The notes beneath the pieces were generated by a model. The model saw nothing but the letters and a program-made list of their open reading frames with translations. It was not told the DNA's origin and searched no databases. Position numbers and translations under genes: made by a program. A stretch of DNA of 64,000 bases from JBMNGN01 sp050949865. GTDB taxonomy: Bacteria; Bacillota; Syntrophomonadia; Syntrophomonadales; Syntrophomonadaceae. The stretch is taken from the NCBI GenBank assembly GCA_050949865.1, contig JBMNGN010000001.1:186001-250000 (forward strand), in the 5' to 3' direction. Below, piece by piece: positions 62,635-64,000 of this stretch; the first letter of the stretch is position 1, and every line of letters begins with the position of its first letter.

Positions 62635-63058
62635 TATGTGGGTGGCTCCGGATATACTTATTATTTATAAATACTATCCCTATCCAAGACCACCACTATT
62701 GAATGACCATCGCCAATATTGAAGCGTATAGTCTATAGGGCGGCAAGTGGCCGCCCTATCCTATTATTCTCTGAGTTCATGGCTTTTTACTTTTATAGAA
62801 TAAACCCCTGTTCCTGCTGCGGTAATAGCCACCCTAGCATAAATAGCCGCAGCGCTAAGGGACACAGCCCGGCATTCCTACTGGTAATCCCCTTTTTAAA
62901 ACAATATATATTAAAATACGTGAAAGAAAGGGGTAATTTACAATTGTATTACTGACTATCGCCAATTATATTGCGCCCATACTATGCACTAAAAAATTCC
63001 GATAACAGGAAATTTTCGTGGCATCAATATTCTCGCCTAAAGGTTTATTTCATATCAC
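62635..63058. other. Non-coding spacer with strong hairpin
   Basis: A 424-base gap. It contains the 10-bp stem-loop described separately and two similar blocks, TGACCATCGCCAATATTG near 62704 and TGACTATCGCCAATTATATTG near 62953. A 78-codon plus-strand open frame in it lacks a ribosome binding site and known similarity, so no gene is called. Confidence 0.5.
62735..62759 (+). terminator. Strong stem-loop downstream of the DUF1648 gene
   Basis: ATAGGGCGGC/GCCGCCCTAT, a perfect 10-bp stem with a 5-base loop, 100 bases after the stop. Followed by CCTATTATTCT, not a clean T-run, so termination is likely but not certain. Confidence 0.55.
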
Positions 63059-63916
63059 CTATTCATCTCTGGTTTTGGATTGCACCGTATATGCTCCGGC
63101 TCCAGCCGCAGTAAAACGAACCCGTACAAGGTCCGCTGCGGTAGTATAATTTATAACCGTCTGCTGACCAGGCAACAAATTAAATAGGGTTGATGGATCA
63201 TTAATCATCGTTGCTCCATTATCCTGACTAACCTGAACAAATCCCTGGAGGTTTCCGTTAGTCGTATTGTTTATAAGGAAGGTGGCTTGCTCTTGACCGC
63301 GCATGTCAACTACTCTGGATTGATTGGGAGCACCGATTAAACTATCCGTTGTCGTAATTGAAACTGTTCCTTTGGCCCAGACCACCTCTAAGGACGGCCA
63401 TACTGTACTATCTGGAAAGCGCGTGCTTCTAAAACCTATTATATTGTCATTAGCATCTTCAATGCCTCTTAGCTCAACTCCAGTGTTAGGTATAGTCCCA
63501 CTATACCATCCTCGCACTAATTCGGTCACACCTAATCTTACGCTGCTAGGCGAAACTACCGGGGTATCAGGTCCTGCGATTCGAGCGGGAAAACTCGATC
63601 CTGGTGCCGAATTAAATGTAACCGTCTTTTGATTAAAAAAGTCAAGCAATCTGTACACGGATACTTGTGCCGCAAACAACCTATCATTCCTGTACATGTT
63701 GAGTACTAATGTTGCGGCTCTAATGGTACTATTAGGCGGGATCCCATGAGTCGGCTCGGATAGATTAAATTGCAATAAGCTCCTATAGATATCTGCAGCC
63801 CCCGTAAATGTACCTACAAAAAGTACATCTCCTTTGGTGCGGTTAGCGAAGTTGGTATCAGGATAAGCTGATGCAATATACACGTTTTGAATCGGATTAA
63901 AAACTGAAATAGGCAC
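63059..63916 (-). CDS. DNRLRE/DUF6385-type surface or spore-coat-like protein
   Basis: A 285-residue beta-rich protein. Residues ~1-165 form a DNRLRE-type domain: IQNVYIASAYPDTNF, LLQFNLSEP, STIRAATLVLNMYR and VTELVRGWYSGTIPNTGVELRG. The C-terminal ~100 residues (VVDMRGQEQATFLINNTTNG...) resemble DUF6385, often paired with DNRLRE in spore-forming Clostridia. No signal peptide, which fits a coat-type protein assembled in the mother cell. GTG 63916 is chosen six bases after AAGGAAGTG. Confidence 0.75.
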   Translation of the reverse strand: MPISVFNPIQNVYIASAYPDTNFANRTKGDVLFVGTFTGAADIYRSLLQFNLSEPTHGIPPNSTIRAATLVLNMYRNDRLFAAQVSVYRLLDFFNQKTVTFNSAPGSSFPARIAGPDTPVVSPSSVRLGVTELVRGWYSGTIPNTGVELRGIEDANDNIIGFRSTRFPDSTVWPSLEVVWAKGTVSITTTDSLIGAPNQSRVVDMRGQEQATFLINNTTNGNLQGFVQVSQDNGATMINDPSTLFNLLPGQQTVINYTTAADLVRVRFTAAGAGAYTVQSKTRDE

Positions 63917-64000
63917 ATGGTTCACTTCCTTTTTGCTTTATAGTATTTAGTTACAGATGAAAATGATACCATGTTCGCTATCGCTATTATACTGAACTGC

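Noticed and set aside
62719..62955. 78-codon plus-strand open frame
   Set aside because: It overlaps the strong hairpin, lacks a ribosome binding site, and its cysteine-rich translation resembles no known protein.
1..64000. tRNA, rRNA and CRISPR arrays
   Set aside because: I looked for cloverleaf-like CCA-ending blocks, rRNA core motifs and regularly spaced repeats and found none that I could support.

Overview
The window looks like a chromosomal segment of an endospore-forming, anaerobic-type Clostridia member of the Firmicutes. The evidence is a PolC-type replicase, dipicolinate synthase (dpaA/dpaB), an alpha/beta-type small acid-soluble spore protein, a YlmC/YmxH-family sporulation protein, class 1B dihydroorotate dehydrogenase with PyrK, strong AGGAGG ribosome binding sites and many GTG/TTG starts. 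A DNRLRE surface protein, AT-rich spacers and the general style suggest a Syntrophomonas/Desulfotomaculum-like lineage; that placement is inference.

Nearly all host genes lie on the minus strand, so transcription reads from high to low coordinates. From 57.2 kb down to 42.3 kb runs the classic block rpsB-tsf-pyrH-frr-uppS-cdsA-(AI-2E permease)-dxr-rseP-ispG-proS-(mgtC-like)-polC. From 38.8 kb to 28.4 kb it continues with rimP-nusA-ylxR-ylxQ-infB-rbfA-nrnA-truB-ribF-rpsO-pnp. It then passes into vanW-like, ylxY-like deacetylase, D,D-carboxypeptidase, M16 peptidase, dut and ymxH (23.4-28.2 kb). After an accessory stretch (guaB, mgtC-like, sasP, radical SAM, DUF47, class A PBP, azlCD, Lon-like protease) come the pyrimidine genes pyrK-pyrD-pyrF-pyrE (8.8-12.1 kb), the plus-strand rqcH, and dapB-dpaA-dpaB-asd-dapG-dapA (0.2-6.0 kb). 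Together these cover translation machinery, isoprenoid/lipid carrier synthesis, the aspartate pathway to lysine/diaminopimelate, and spore dipicolinate. Gene order closely follows Bacillus subtilis from rpsB to dapA, with extra genes slotted in.

Two zones are mobile. At 38.9-42.3 kb an ISLre2-like element sits between polC and rimP, flanked by a 10-bp direct repeat, and its transposase is split by a second 1.8-kb element. At 57.4-62.1 kb there is an IS3-family element with an A8 slippage site, a 180-bp end fragment, a 1.7-kb second copy of the same unusual element in the opposite orientation, and a decayed IS256-type transposase. The unusual element has imperfect TGTT...AACA ends, a zinc-ribbon protein (DUF6431-like) and an ExeA/MuB-like ATPase. 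It occurs as three different internal-deletion derivatives, each with a broken or missing DDE transposase.

The most notable observations are: (1) a PolC that appears to lack the 3'-5' exonuclease domain normally inserted in its PHP domain; (2) the family of deletion-derived transposons that keeps the zinc-ribbon gene intact and identical in two copies; (3) a pnp gene whose full-length reading frame has no ATG/GTG/TTG start and seems to begin at ATA; (4) an insertion placed precisely between the polC stop and an intact rimP promoter with a leader terminator. No CRISPR array, rRNA or tRNA was seen.
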